The position numbers were made by a program, and so were the translations under genes. From contig DATHAQ010000047.1 of the NCBI GenBank assembly GCA_035296565.1, positions 3,497 through 67,496 on the forward strand: a stretch of 64,000 nucleotides of DNA. Reading direction: 5' to 3'. The notes beneath the pieces are model-generated. The model worked only from the letters and a program-made list of their open reading frames with translations, did no database searches and had not been told where the DNA came from. Positions 44,093 through 52,524 of the stretch are shown one piece after another. Each line of letters starts with the position of its first letter. The first letter of the stretch is position 1. This stretch comes from JACCZR01 sp035296565 (lineage in GTDB: Bacteria > Actinomycetota > Thermoleophilia > Solirubrobacterales > Thermoleophilaceae).

Positions 44093-44776
44093 CTATCTCG
44101 TCAGGCGGCAGCGGACGAGCGTCACGAGCACTCGCAGGCCGTCCAACGCCCTGAGCTTCTTGCCCTCCTCGGTGCTGCGCGCCTTGTAGTGCACCGGCAC
44201 CTCGAAGATGCGCTCTCCGCGCTGCAGCAGCCGCGCGGCGATCTCCGGCTCTATGTCGAAGCCGCGGGCGCGTAGCGGGAGCCGGCGGAAGACATCGGTG
44301 CGGATGGCCTTATGGCAGGTCATGAGGTCGCGCAGGTAGACGTTGAAGAGGAGGTTGGCCGCCAGCGTCACGGCCTTGTTGCCGAGCACGTAGAGGAACG
44401 AGTGGCTGGTGTAGCCGTCGAAGGCGCGCACGCCGAACACCGCGTTGCTTTGTCCCGAGGTCAGCGCAGGCAGCAGGGCGGCCAGGTCGTCGGGGTCGTA
44501 CTCGAGGTCGGCGTCGAAGACCGCGGCGAACTCGCCCTTGGCCTGGGCGAGCGCGGTGCGGACCGCAGCGCCCTTGCCCTGGTTGACGGCGTGGCTGAGC
44601 ACCGTCACGCGGTCGGGCCAGTCGGCTCCGGCGATCAGCTCCGAGGTGCCGTCCGTCGATCCGTCGTCGACCACTATGACCTCGGTCTCGACCCCGAGAT
44701 CGGCTTCGAGCAGCTCGGCCACGGCCTGCTCGACCGTGGCCAGCTCGTTGTACACGGGCATGAGGATCGAGAGCAC
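44093..44776 (-). CDS. GT2 glycosyltransferase, dolichol-phosphate-mannose-synthase-like
   Basis: 227 aa, soluble GT-A fold. Nucleotide-sugar residues lie in LSILMPVYNELATVEQA and VIVVDDGSTDGTSEL; the DxD-like motif is VFDADLEYDPDDL. It resembles polyprenyl-phosphate mannosyl/glucosyl transferases, which make lipid-linked donors for GT-C enzymes. GTG 44776 is chosen because the fold starts at once after it; the frame is open upstream across the SRPBCC gene. Near the glycan locus but separated by regulator genes. Confidence 0.85.
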   Translation of the reverse strand: MLSILMPVYNELATVEQAVAELLEADLGVETEVIVVDDGSTDGTSELIAGADWPDRVTVLSHAVNQGKGAAVRTALAQAKGEFAAVFDADLEYDPDDLAALLPALTSGQSNAVFGVRAFDGYTSHSFLYVLGNKAVTLAANLLFNVYLRDLMTCHKAIRTDVFRRLPLRARGFDIEPEIAARLLQRGERIFEVPVHYKARSTEEGKKLRALDGLRVLVTLVRCRLTR

Positions 44777-44787
44777 GGCGGAGCAGC

Positions 44788-45243
44788 CTACGCGGCAAGG
44801 TGCACCGCGAGCTTCTCCAGGGCGGCGATCCAGCCGGCCTCGGCGGCGTCGCGGCCCGCCGGCGGGAGAGGCCCGTCGCTGAGCGTCATGCGCGTCTTGT
44901 CGCCGTGGTCGTGGAGCTCCACGCGCACGACGGTGGGCTCGGGCATGCCCATCTCCGGCATCGGATCCGAGCGCAGCACGATCAGCTCCGGCTCCACGAG
45001 CTCGACGATGTCGTAGCCGATCGCGAACTCCGCGCTGCCGCCGCGCCGGACCATCGTGAGCTCCCAGCGCCCTCCCACCCGCAGGTCGATGTCGATGCGC
45101 TCGCGCGGAGCGCCGAAGTGCTCCGGGCCGTACCACGCGGCCACCTCGTCGGGATCGGTCCAGGCTCGGAACACCGCCTCGCGCGGCGCCTCGAAGATGC
45201 GCGTGATCAGCACCTCGCTGTCGGTGGGGGTCGCCTCACTCAT
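44788..45243 (-). CDS. SRPBCC/AHSA1-family protein
   Basis: 151 aa with the START-like pattern ITRIFEAPREAVFRAWTDPDEVAAWYGPEHF and DLRVGGRWELTM. These proteins bind small hydrophobic ligands. It overlaps the ArsR gene by eight bases; ArsR-SRPBCC pairs are common in actinobacteria and usually form one operon in which the regulator controls both. Confidence 0.88.
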   Translation of the reverse strand: MSEATPTDSEVLITRIFEAPREAVFRAWTDPDEVAAWYGPEHFGAPRERIDIDLRVGGRWELTMVRRGGSAEFAIGYDIVELVEPELIVLRSDPMPEMGMPEPTVVRVELHDHGDKTRMTLSDGPLPPAGRDAAEAGWIAALEKLAVHLAA

Positions 45244-45568
45244 CCTTCGCTCCCTTCTGGCGCAGGTGCTCGTCGAGCCGGTCCATCCGGTCCTCCCAGG
45301 TCCGCTTGCGCGACTCGATCCACACCACCGCCTCGTCGAGCGCGTCGGCCTGCAGGCGTCGCGGGCGCCACTGGGCCTCCCGGCCGTGCGCGACGAGCCC
45401 GGCGCGCTCGAGCACCTTGAGGTGGCGCGAGATCGCCGGCAGGCTCACCGAGAACGGCTCGGCGAGCTCGTTCACGGTCGCCTCGCCTTCCGCGAGCCGG
45501 GTCAGGATCGAGCGTCGCGTCGGATCGGCGAGCGCGGCAAAGGTGAGGTTGAGGTCGTCGGCGGGCAC
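45236..45568 (-). CDS. ArsR-family regulator paired with the SRPBCC protein
   Basis: 110 aa winged helix: FAALADPTRRSILTRLAEGE, recognition helix SVSLPAISRHLKVLERAGL, then wing. No metal-site cysteines at all, so it belongs to the non-metal group. Its GTG start follows an AT-rich palindrome. Probably autoregulates this two-gene unit. Confidence 0.9.
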   Translation of the reverse strand: MPADDLNLTFAALADPTRRSILTRLAEGEATVNELAEPFSVSLPAISRHLKVLERAGLVAHGREAQWRPRRLQADALDEAVVWIESRKRTWEDRMDRLDEHLRQKGAKDE

Positions 45569-45579
45569 GTAACGCTTTG

Positions 45580-45589
45580 GTTAATTAAC
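45580..45589. promoter_or_regulatory. Palindromic operator upstream of arsR-SRPBCC
   Basis: GTTAATTAAC is a perfect 10-base palindrome in the most AT-rich stretch nearby, overlapping the likely -10 region on the minus strand, about 12 bases before the GTG. Confidence 0.45.
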
Positions 45590-45603
45590 TCCCTCATTAA
45601 ACA

Positions 45604-46935
45604 CTAGCTCCGGCGCAGGGCGCGATAGACCCAGCGCCCCGCGCTGCGCACCACTGCGCCGGGCCCGTCGCTCTCGCGCCGCCGGGCGGCGATGAACGGG
45701 TACTGGCCGTAGGTGGCCAGCGCGAGGGCGGCGCCGTACTTGCGCGGCACCGGGCGCTCGGGGTCCAGGCAGAAGTCGATCAGCGGACGGGCCGCGACGG
45801 GCCAGCGCAAGGCGTCCCGAGCCACCGCCGGCTGCTCGGGGCGCTCGTCGAGCAGGCGCGCGCAAGCCGATGCGAAGCCCTCGTCGTCGCCTGGCGCCAC
45901 GGTCGCGCCGAGGCCCTCGCGCTCCACCAGCTCGGCCACCGAGTCGCCGCCGCTGGTGACCACCGGCAGCCCCGCCCAGATGTAGTCGAGCACGCGCGTG
46001 CGAAACGAGAAGCGCGCCTCGAGGTGGTCGTGGTGGGCGGAGACACCCAAGTCGGCGTCCAGCAGGTAGCCCGCTCGCTCGTCGTACGGGGTCCAGCCCT
46101 CCTTGAAGTGCACCCGGTTGCCCTCCAGGCCCCGCTCGCGCGCGAACTCGATAGCCGCGGCGGCGCCCGACGGCACGCGCTCGGGCGCCGCGGAGGGGCG
46201 ATCGATTCCCAGGAAGAACAGGTGAACCGCGCGGCCGTGGTCGTTGAGGCGCTCGACGGCCCGGATCGGCGTGAGCGCGTCCAGCCAGCGCCAGATCCCC
46301 CCGCCCCAGATCAGCACCTCGTCGCCTGGGCCGATGCCCGGCCAGGCCCCCTTGAGCGGCCGGGCGGCGGCTCGGGGCGGCTCGCTGGGCACCCCGAACG
46401 GCACGACGTCCACGAACTGGCGGTAGGTCGGGTCATGGCGATAGGCGCGCAGGTCCACCAGGCCGGCCATGCTCATGCCCCCCAGCCAGAGGTCGCGCTG
46501 CTTCTCGCTCGCGCAGACGACGAAGTCGGCGGCGGCGCACTGGGCCATGACCGTCAGCGCCGTCTGGCGCACGGAGGCGGTGGCGCGCAGCTCGGGCTCG
46601 CGCGCCGCCGCCTCCAGGCCCTCCACGACGATCGGGTTGTACAGGTCGGCCACGTAGCGCACCGGCAGCCGGCGCACGCGGCGCAGGAGTTGCGCGGGCA
46701 GGCGCTGGGCCACCACGACGTCGTGGCGCTGTAGGGCCTCGTGCAGAACCTCGAAGTCGGCCATCCCCGCCTCGAGGAGCCCGAAGGGCTCGCCGTCTGC
46801 CCGGCTCGGCGCCGGCGCGGCGAGGGTCACATCGCACTCCGCGGCGAGGGCGCGGGAGAGCTCCAGCGCACGGATCGCCGGGCCTGCGATCCGCTCGCCC
46901 ACCGGCTCCTGGGAGACCACCAGCACCCGTGTCAC
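45604..46935 (-). CDS. GT4-like glycosyltransferase
   Basis: 443 aa, GT-B fold: N-terminal domain with LVVSQEPVGERIAGPAIRAL, then a donor-binding domain with VLIWGGGIWRWLDAL, GYLLDADLGVSAHHDH and SFRTRVLDYIWAGLPVVTSGGDSVAELV (the ExxxxxxE-like region of GT4). Probably adds a sugar to a lipid-linked glycan at the cytoplasmic face. GTG start overlaps the upstream methyltransferase stop by four bases. Confidence 0.88.
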   Translation of the reverse strand: MTRVLVVSQEPVGERIAGPAIRALELSRALAAECDVTLAAPAPSRADGEPFGLLEAGMADFEVLHEALQRHDVVVAQRLPAQLLRRVRRLPVRYVADLYNPIVVEGLEAAAREPELRATASVRQTALTVMAQCAAADFVVCASEKQRDLWLGGMSMAGLVDLRAYRHDPTYRQFVDVVPFGVPSEPPRAAARPLKGAWPGIGPGDEVLIWGGGIWRWLDALTPIRAVERLNDHGRAVHLFFLGIDRPSAAPERVPSGAAAAIEFARERGLEGNRVHFKEGWTPYDERAGYLLDADLGVSAHHDHLEARFSFRTRVLDYIWAGLPVVTSGGDSVAELVEREGLGATVAPGDDEGFASACARLLDERPEQPAVARDALRWPVAARPLIDFCLDPERPVPRKYGAALALATYGQYPFIAARRRESDGPGAVVRSAGRWVYRALRRS

Positions 46936-47594
46936 GCCGGCGCCCTCGCGATCAGCCGGGTGAAGAAGAGCGGCTTGGCCAGCCCCGCGCGGTGCAGCCA
47001 GCGGTAGGGCGGGCGTAGCACGCCGGGCAGGATCTGCGCCGCCAGGCGGGCGTCGACAGGCGCCACCTGCTCCACGTGGCTGGTCCCGAACACGCCGTCG
47101 AGGAGCTCGCTGAGCGAGGCGACGGTGAAAGCGTGGCGGTGGTCGAGGTCGAGCATGTGGCTGAACTCCACCGGCGTGCTGCCGAAGCTCTGGGTGGCGT
47201 TCGGCGTACTCAGCAGCACGTTGCGCCGCGCCACCCTGCGGGCCTCGGCCAGCAGCGCGGCGGGCTCGTCGAGGTGCTCGATCACCTCCAGCATCAGCAC
47301 GCTGTCCACGGCATCGTCGGGCAGCGGCAACGTCGAGCCGTCGTAGCTCTCCGCCTCCACGCCAAGGCTGCGCGCGCGCTCGACGTAGCGGTCCGAGACG
47401 TCGAGGCCCCGCACGGCGAAGCCCCGCTTGCCCAGCTCCAGGCTGTAGCCGCCGAGCCCGCAGCCAAGGTCGAGCAGCTCGTGCCCGGCGTGGGCGGCGG
47501 CGAAGTCGACCAGGGCGTGGTCGACCTGCTCCAGCGGGTCCGCGTCGAGATACCAGCTGCGGCTGTCGCGCGGCCCCCGCGGCATGGCGCTCAC
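46932..47594 (-). CDS. Class I SAM-dependent methyltransferase
   Basis: 220 aa. SAM motif I is LLDLGCGLGGYSLEL, motif II acidic loop GLDVSDRYVERA, and motif IV DDAVDSVLMLEVIEHL. The C-terminal part (SFGSTPVEFSHMLDLDHRHAF) resembles sugar or lipid methyltransferases in polysaccharide loci. GTG 47594 overlaps the flippase stop (GTGA); ATG 47585 is an alternative. Flippase, methyltransferase and GT4 form one coupled operon. Confidence 0.85.
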   Translation of the reverse strand: MSAMPRGPRDSRSWYLDADPLEQVDHALVDFAAAHAGHELLDLGCGLGGYSLELGKRGFAVRGLDVSDRYVERARSLGVEAESYDGSTLPLPDDAVDSVLMLEVIEHLDEPAALLAEARRVARRNVLLSTPNATQSFGSTPVEFSHMLDLDHRHAFTVASLSELLDGVFGTSHVEQVAPVDARLAAQILPGVLRPPYRWLHRAGLAKPLFFTRLIARAPA

Positions 47595-49006
47595 CGGCGC
47601 AGGCCGGAGACCACGGAGCGCGCGCCCGGGCTGATCGCCAGCAGCAGGCCGAGGTAGATCGCGGCCCCCAGCGGGGCGAGCGCGAGGAAGGGGCCCTCGC
47701 GCAGGGGCCAGAGCGCGACGCCCATCGCCGCCGCGGCGGCCAGCGCCGGCAGCAGGATTCCGGGCGAGGGGAAGAAGCCGAAGTTGCGTCGCATCAGCAG
47801 GTAGGAGCCTCCCAGGATGAGGACCTCGGAGGCGACCGTGATCACGGCCGCGGCCACTATGCCGTAAGCCGGCACGAGCGCGAGGTTGAGACCCACGTTG
47901 AACGTGAGCCCGAGCACGTTCAGCCACAGCGCGCTGGCCTGGCGCTCCTTGGCGATCAGGGCGTAGCCGAAGACCCCGTTCACCCAGGCCAGCGTTCCCG
48001 CGGCGAGCAGGATCTGCAGCGGCTCGACCGCCTGATCGAAGTCCTCCCCCGCCACCAGCTCGATCAGGCGCGGGGCCAGGATCGCGCCGCCGACCACGAC
48101 CGGCACCCCGGCCACCAGGAACAGGTCCCAGGACGACTGGATGGCCGGGCGCAAGCGGCGGTCCTCGTCGGCCACGTAACGCGAGATGACCGGGAACGAG
48201 GCGGTGAGGAACACGGTCCCGCCGGTAAGGACGAACTCGAGGATGCGGTAGGCGAGCGTGTAGAAGCCCACCTCGTCCACGGGTCGCAAGAGCGAGATGA
48301 TCAGCGTGTCCGCCCGAAAGTAGAGCGCGTTGATGGCCAGCGCCAGCCCCAGTGGCAGGCTCGCCAACAGCAGCGTCCGCCACACCGCCCGGTCGCTGAG
48401 GAAGCGGATGCGCACGAGCCGGCGCGACAGCACCACCGACACCATCAGGGTGGCCAGCGCCCCGCCGGCGGCCGCGCCCATCACCGCGAAGAAGCCCAGG
48501 TCCAGCGTGGCCACCAACACGGCCAGGCCGAAGGCGATCGCGCGGCCGACGACATCGGCGCTGACCGAGCGGCCCATTCGCATCTGACCCTGGAAGACGG
48601 CCGTGAGCGAGCCGTTGAGCATGCCCAGCAGGAGCGGACCGCCGGCGAGGACTATCGCCAGCCGCACGTCGGGCTCGTAGGGCAGCAGGAGGCTGATGGC
48701 GACCGCCACGACGATCGTGACCAGCGACAGCAGCAGGCGCAGCGTCAGTGCGTTGCCCACCAGGCTCTCGGTGCGCGAGGGGTCCTTGCTGATCTCGCGC
48801 ACGACGGTGGTGAGCAGCCCGACGTCCGCGAGCACCGCGAACAGCTGCATGTACATGAGGGCGAGCGTGTAGCGCCCGTAGTCCGACGGCCCCAGGTAGC
48901 GCGTGAGCACCGCGATGGAGGCCGCGCCGATGGCCAGGACCGCCGCCTTGCCGGCCACCTGGACCGCCGTGTTCGACGCGACGCGCCGCCGATCCGAGTC
49001 GGTCAC
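47591..49006 (-). CDS. Wzx-like polysaccharide flippase (MOP superfamily)
   Basis: 471 aa with about 14 hydrophobic segments. The start (NTAVQVAGKAAVLAIGAASIAVLTRYLGP) and the mid-protein ADTLIISLLRPVDEVGFYTLAYRI match Wzx/RfbX flippases, which move undecaprenyl-linked oligosaccharide across the membrane. It leads the operon and is divergent from a GT-C gene with only 20 bases between starts. Confidence 0.9.
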   Translation of the reverse strand: MTDSDRRRVASNTAVQVAGKAAVLAIGAASIAVLTRYLGPSDYGRYTLALMYMQLFAVLADVGLLTTVVREISKDPSRTESLVGNALTLRLLLSLVTIVVAVAISLLLPYEPDVRLAIVLAGGPLLLGMLNGSLTAVFQGQMRMGRSVSADVVGRAIAFGLAVLVATLDLGFFAVMGAAAGGALATLMVSVVLSRRLVRIRFLSDRAVWRTLLLASLPLGLALAINALYFRADTLIISLLRPVDEVGFYTLAYRILEFVLTGGTVFLTASFPVISRYVADEDRRLRPAIQSSWDLFLVAGVPVVVGGAILAPRLIELVAGEDFDQAVEPLQILLAAGTLAWVNGVFGYALIAKERQASALWLNVLGLTFNVGLNLALVPAYGIVAAAVITVASEVLILGGSYLLMRRNFGFFPSPGILLPALAAAAAMGVALWPLREGPFLALAPLGAAIYLGLLLAISPGARSVVSGLRR

Positions 49007-49012
49007 GGCGCT

Positions 49013-49018
49013 TAGGCT
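49013..49018 (+). promoter_or_regulatory. -10 box of the 49.0 kb GT-C gene
   Basis: TAGGCT, 8 bases before the GTG at 49027. Confidence 0.5.
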
Positions 49019-49026
49019 GCCAGGCC

Positions 49027-50499
49027 GTGCGGCCGTGGATCGCGTACGGGCTGCTGTTCCTGGGCGCTGCCGGGCTCTCGGGCCTGACCGTGCTGAATGA
49101 GCTCAATCCGCACGATGAGGGCCTGATGCTGCAGGCCGCCGCGCGCATCGCCGACGGCCAACTGCCCTATCGCGACTTCTGGTGGAACTACGGCCCGGGC
49201 CAGCCACTGCTGCTGGCGGGGCTGCAGGAGCTGTTCGGGCTCTCGCTGTTGCCGTGGCGCGTGCTGCGCGTGCTGCTCGACGCCGGAGTGGCCACGCTGG
49301 CCTTCGGCCTTGCGCGGCGAGCAAAGGCCGGGACCCCGGTCGCCCTGCTGGCCTGGCTGGCGGCCGCGCTGGCCATGGCCTCCCCCACTCTGCCGAGCCC
49401 TGTCCCTGCCGCGACCGCGCTGGCACTTGGAGCAGTGCTGGTGGCCCGTGGTTCGCCGGTGGCCGCCGGGGTGCTCGCCGGGTTGGCGCTCGCCTTCCGC
49501 ATCGACCTGGGTCTCGCCGCCGTGCTGGGCGCCGCGGTCTCCTCCGCCGAGCGCGACGAGCGGGCCGCCCTGCGCGCCGTCGCCTCCGCAGCGGTGGCCG
49601 CAGCGATCGCCCTCGGTCCGTGGGTCCTGGCCGGCGGAGCTGGTCGCTTCTGGGACCAGACCATCGGCTTCGCCGCGAACCTCCAGGACCTGCAGCGCCT
49701 ACCTCTGCCCGGCGCATGGGACGGCGGCGTCGACCCCGGGCGGATCCTCGACTTCTACGCGCCGTACGTCCTCTTCGCCGGCGTGCTGCTGTGGGTCGTC
49801 GAAGCCGCCCGGCGGCGCCCGTCGCCGACCGAGCTCGGCGCCCTTCCGCTCGTGGTCGCCGGGGTCCTCTATCTGCTGGCCCGCGCCGACGAGTTCCACC
49901 GGATCCCCCTGGCCGCCGTGCTGCCGGCGCTGCTGGCCGCCGCGGTGTGGCGTGCGCGCGCGGCTAGCCGCGCGTTCGCAGTCGTGCTGGCCGTCCCGCT
50001 GGTGCTGTTGGCCCTCAACGGCCTAGACCGCCTGCGCATCGACCTCTTCACCGGCCCACCAAAGCAGCGCGTCGACCTACCGGTCGCCGACGGCGTGCGG
50101 GCGCCCACGCGCGAGGCGCGCGACCTGGTGGCGCTGCGCCGCGAGGTGGGCCGCCTTGTGCCGCCCGCCCAGCCGGTGTTCGTGGCCAACCCACGCCACG
50201 ACCGGGTGCGCGTCGGCGACCCATTGCTCTACGTCCTGCTCGAGCGGCCGAACCCGACCCGCTACGACGTCATGCAGCCGGGAGTGGTGACTACGGAGCA
50301 GGCGCAGCGCGAGATGGTCGCCGACCTGGAGAGCGTCAGGCCGGAGGTCGTGATCCGCTGGGTCAGCCCGGTGGCCGACCAGCGGGAGGACAACGGCTCG
50401 AGCCGCTCGACTGGCATCCGCATCCTGGACGACTACATCGCGCGCTTCTACCGCCGCGCGAGGCGGATAGGCGACTTCCTCGTGCTGCAGCGGCGCTAG
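49027..50499 (+). CDS. GT-C-type membrane glycosyltransferase candidate
   Basis: 490 aa with about ten hydrophobic segments and a C-terminal periplasmic domain of about 140 residues. The first extracytoplasmic loop reads LNPHDEGLMLQAAARIADGQLPYRDF, then WWNYGPGQ, the pattern of ArnT/PMT-like transferases in which the Asp-Glu pair is catalytic. It would transfer a sugar from a polyprenyl-phosphate donor outside the membrane. Acceptor and donor unknown. Confidence 0.8.
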   Translation: MRPWIAYGLLFLGAAGLSGLTVLNELNPHDEGLMLQAAARIADGQLPYRDFWWNYGPGQPLLLAGLQELFGLSLLPWRVLRVLLDAGVATLAFGLARRAKAGTPVALLAWLAAALAMASPTLPSPVPAATALALGAVLVARGSPVAAGVLAGLALAFRIDLGLAAVLGAAVSSAERDERAALRAVASAAVAAAIALGPWVLAGGAGRFWDQTIGFAANLQDLQRLPLPGAWDGGVDPGRILDFYAPYVLFAGVLLWVVEAARRRPSPTELGALPLVVAGVLYLLARADEFHRIPLAAVLPALLAAAVWRARAASRAFAVVLAVPLVLLALNGLDRLRIDLFTGPPKQRVDLPVADGVRAPTREARDLVALRREVGRLVPPAQPVFVANPRHDRVRVGDPLLYVLLERPNPTRYDVMQPGVVTTEQAQREMVADLESVRPEVVIRWVSPVADQREDNGSSRSTGIRILDDYIARFYRRARRIGDFLVLQRR

Positions 50500-50562
50500 C
50501 GGCCCCCACGCTGCCTAGGATCGCTGTCCGGTGGCCAGCGCGGCGGTAGCACGAGATCGCTC

Positions 50563-52524
50563 GTGGAACTGATACGCCACTGTCTGCTCGTCATCGCGGC
50601 GGCCGCCCTCGGAGCCGCCTCCCTACGCGTCGCCGCTCGAGCCGGAGCCGACGGCCTCACTCGAGTAGTGGCCGCAGCGCCCTTGGCAGCCTCCGTCGCG
50701 ATCGTGCAGGCTCTCGCGCTCGGACTGGTCGCCCTCGGGGCCGACTCCCTGGTCCTAGTCGCGGCGGCGCTGGCCGCCTGGGTCGCCGTGCGCATGCTGG
50801 TCCCCGTGCCCCGCGTCTCGCTCGGCTCGGCGGTCGCCGCCAGCTGGCGGGCGCGGAGCCGACCCGAGCAGATCGCCCTGGGAGCCCTGGCCGGGCTCTC
50901 GCTCGCCTGGACGGTGTGGCTTCTGCGGCACCCGTCGATCGGTTTCGACTCCTCCCTCTATCACTACACGCAGGTCGCTCAGTGGCTCGAGAACGGGCGC
51001 CCCGGCTCCCAGGGGACGATCAGCCATGGGCTCCCGTTCGGGAGCTACCCGCTCACCAGCGAGGTCCTGCAGGCGTGGCCGACAGCCATCGCGCGGAGCT
51101 TCGTACCGCTCTCCCTCCTCCCCCCGCTCACCTGGCTGCTCTTCGCGGGCGCCGGATGGCTCGCGCTTCGCGAGCTGGGGGCGCCCAGGCCGGCCACCGG
51201 CCTCGCACTCGCCGCGGTACTCACAACCCCTTGGGTGGTCCGCGAGCTCAACGAGCCCCTCGGCGACCTGGCCAGCCTGGCGTGGCTCGCCACGGGCGCG
51301 GCCCTGGTTCTCGCGGCGCGGCGAAGGCCTCCGCTGCTCGCCGGCGCGGTGGTGGCCGCCGGGCTCGCGGTGGGAGTGAAGACAACCGCCCTGGTGCCCG
51401 CGCTCGCGCTTCTCGCCGTGGGCGGCTTCTTGCTTCGCGGGCGCCTTCGCCCTCTGGCGCGACCGCTGCTGGCGGCAGCGGTGCTGGCCGGCGTGACGGG
51501 GGGCGTGTGGTACCTGCGCAACCTGTTCCAGCACGGCTCGCCCACGTGGCCGTTCATGGCAGCCCCCTGGGGCGATCCGGTGCCTCCCTTCGTCGACCTG
51601 ATCGACACCCGCTTCAGCCAGCGGCCGCTCGCCACCCTCGACGGCCGCCTGTCCGAGTACGCCTCGGTGCTGGCGGGCAGCATCGTCGGCCTCGTCGGTG
51701 GGGCGCTCGCCCCGGCGCTGTCCCGGCGGCGGGCGGTCTGGATCGCGGCGGCAGTGTCGGTGGGGAGCCTCGTGGCCTGGACGCTGGCTCCTGTCACGGG
51801 CCTGAGCGAGACCACGGACGTCCCGGGCATCGAGTTCTGGTCGCTGTCGACCACGCGCTACCTGCTGCCCGCAGCGACGGCGGGGGCCGCGGCGCTGGCG
51901 CTGGCCGCCCGGGCGGGGCGCTTCGCGCGCGGTGCCGCGCTCGGTGCGCTGGCCGTCGCCTGCTTATGGAATCTCGCGGAGGTCGGTCAACTCGGCCTGC
52001 CCTTCGTCCCCCGCGCGCGGGTGCCACTGGCGGGCATCGTCGCCGGCGCTGCAGCGGCCGCCTGCCTGCCGCTGCTCCGGGGCCTTCCCCGTCCGCCCCG
52101 GCGCCTGGGGCAGGCCGCCGTCCCGGCGGCTGCCCTCTCCGCGGGGCTGCTGATGGCCCTCGCGGCGCCCGGGTACCTGGAGCGCCACGGTACGGTCCGC
52201 GACTCGACGTCGGTCGACGGCCGGCGGCTGACGGTGTGGTTCGCCCGACAACCGGCCTTCGAGCACGACGACGAGCCGGTCTACACGGCAGGCCGCTTCC
52301 TCAGCGCGCAGCTCGCGGGGGCCGGCTTCCAGCATCGGCTCGAGCTGCTGCCGCGCGACGCGAGCTGTCGCGAGGTGGCGCGCGCGGCCGAGCGGGGCTG
52401 GCTTGTCGTGCAGCTGCGGGTGACGCGCGGCGTGCTCGGCGTGGACCGCGTGCCGGCGGCCGACTGCCGCCCACCGTTCCCGCCTCTCTATGACGACGGC
52501 GCTTTTAGGGTCTACGCGCGATGA
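50563..52524 (+). CDS. Large GT-C-like membrane protein, paralogue 1
   Basis: 653 aa, about 13 hydrophobic segments. The first big loop has HPSIGFDSSLYHYTQVAQWL, with an Asp at the usual GT-C catalytic place. Further fixed blocks are GSYPLTSEVLQAWP, AVGVKTTAL and PTWPFMAAPWGDPVPPF. A C-terminal extracytoplasmic part with two Cys (DASCREVA and AADCRPP) ends the chain. A diverged paralogue lies at 56.4-58.3 kb. I do not know a named family. The stop overlaps the next start by four bases. Confidence 0.75.
   Translation: MELIRHCLLVIAAAALGAASLRVAARAGADGLTRVVAAAPLAASVAIVQALALGLVALGADSLVLVAAALAAWVAVRMLVPVPRVSLGSAVAASWRARSRPEQIALGALAGLSLAWTVWLLRHPSIGFDSSLYHYTQVAQWLENGRPGSQGTISHGLPFGSYPLTSEVLQAWPTAIARSFVPLSLLPPLTWLLFAGAGWLALRELGAPRPATGLALAAVLTTPWVVRELNEPLGDLASLAWLATGAALVLAARRRPPLLAGAVVAAGLAVGVKTTALVPALALLAVGGFLLRGRLRPLARPLLAAAVLAGVTGGVWYLRNLFQHGSPTWPFMAAPWGDPVPPFVDLIDTRFSQRPLATLDGRLSEYASVLAGSIVGLVGGALAPALSRRRAVWIAAAVSVGSLVAWTLAPVTGLSETTDVPGIEFWSLSTTRYLLPAATAGAAALALAARAGRFARGAALGALAVACLWNLAEVGQLGLPFVPRARVPLAGIVAGAAAAACLPLLRGLPRPPRRLGQAAVPAAALSAGLLMALAAPGYLERHGTVRDSTSVDGRRLTVWFARQPAFEHDDEPVYTAGRFLSAQLAGAGFQHRLELLPRDASCREVARAAERGWLVVQLRVTRGVLGVDRVPAADCRPPFPPLYDDGAFRVYAR

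Noticed and set aside
46932..49148. A 738-residue protein running through the flippase gene
   Set aside because: Only its last 220 residues (the methyltransferase) carry family sequence. The rest is an off-frame reading of the flippase.
50531..50572. Tiny leaderless upstream frame before the 50.6 kb GT-C gene
   Set aside because: A GTG nine bases after TAGGAT opens 13 codons that end inside the next start. It could regulate by coupling, but 13 codons after one motif is weak evidence.
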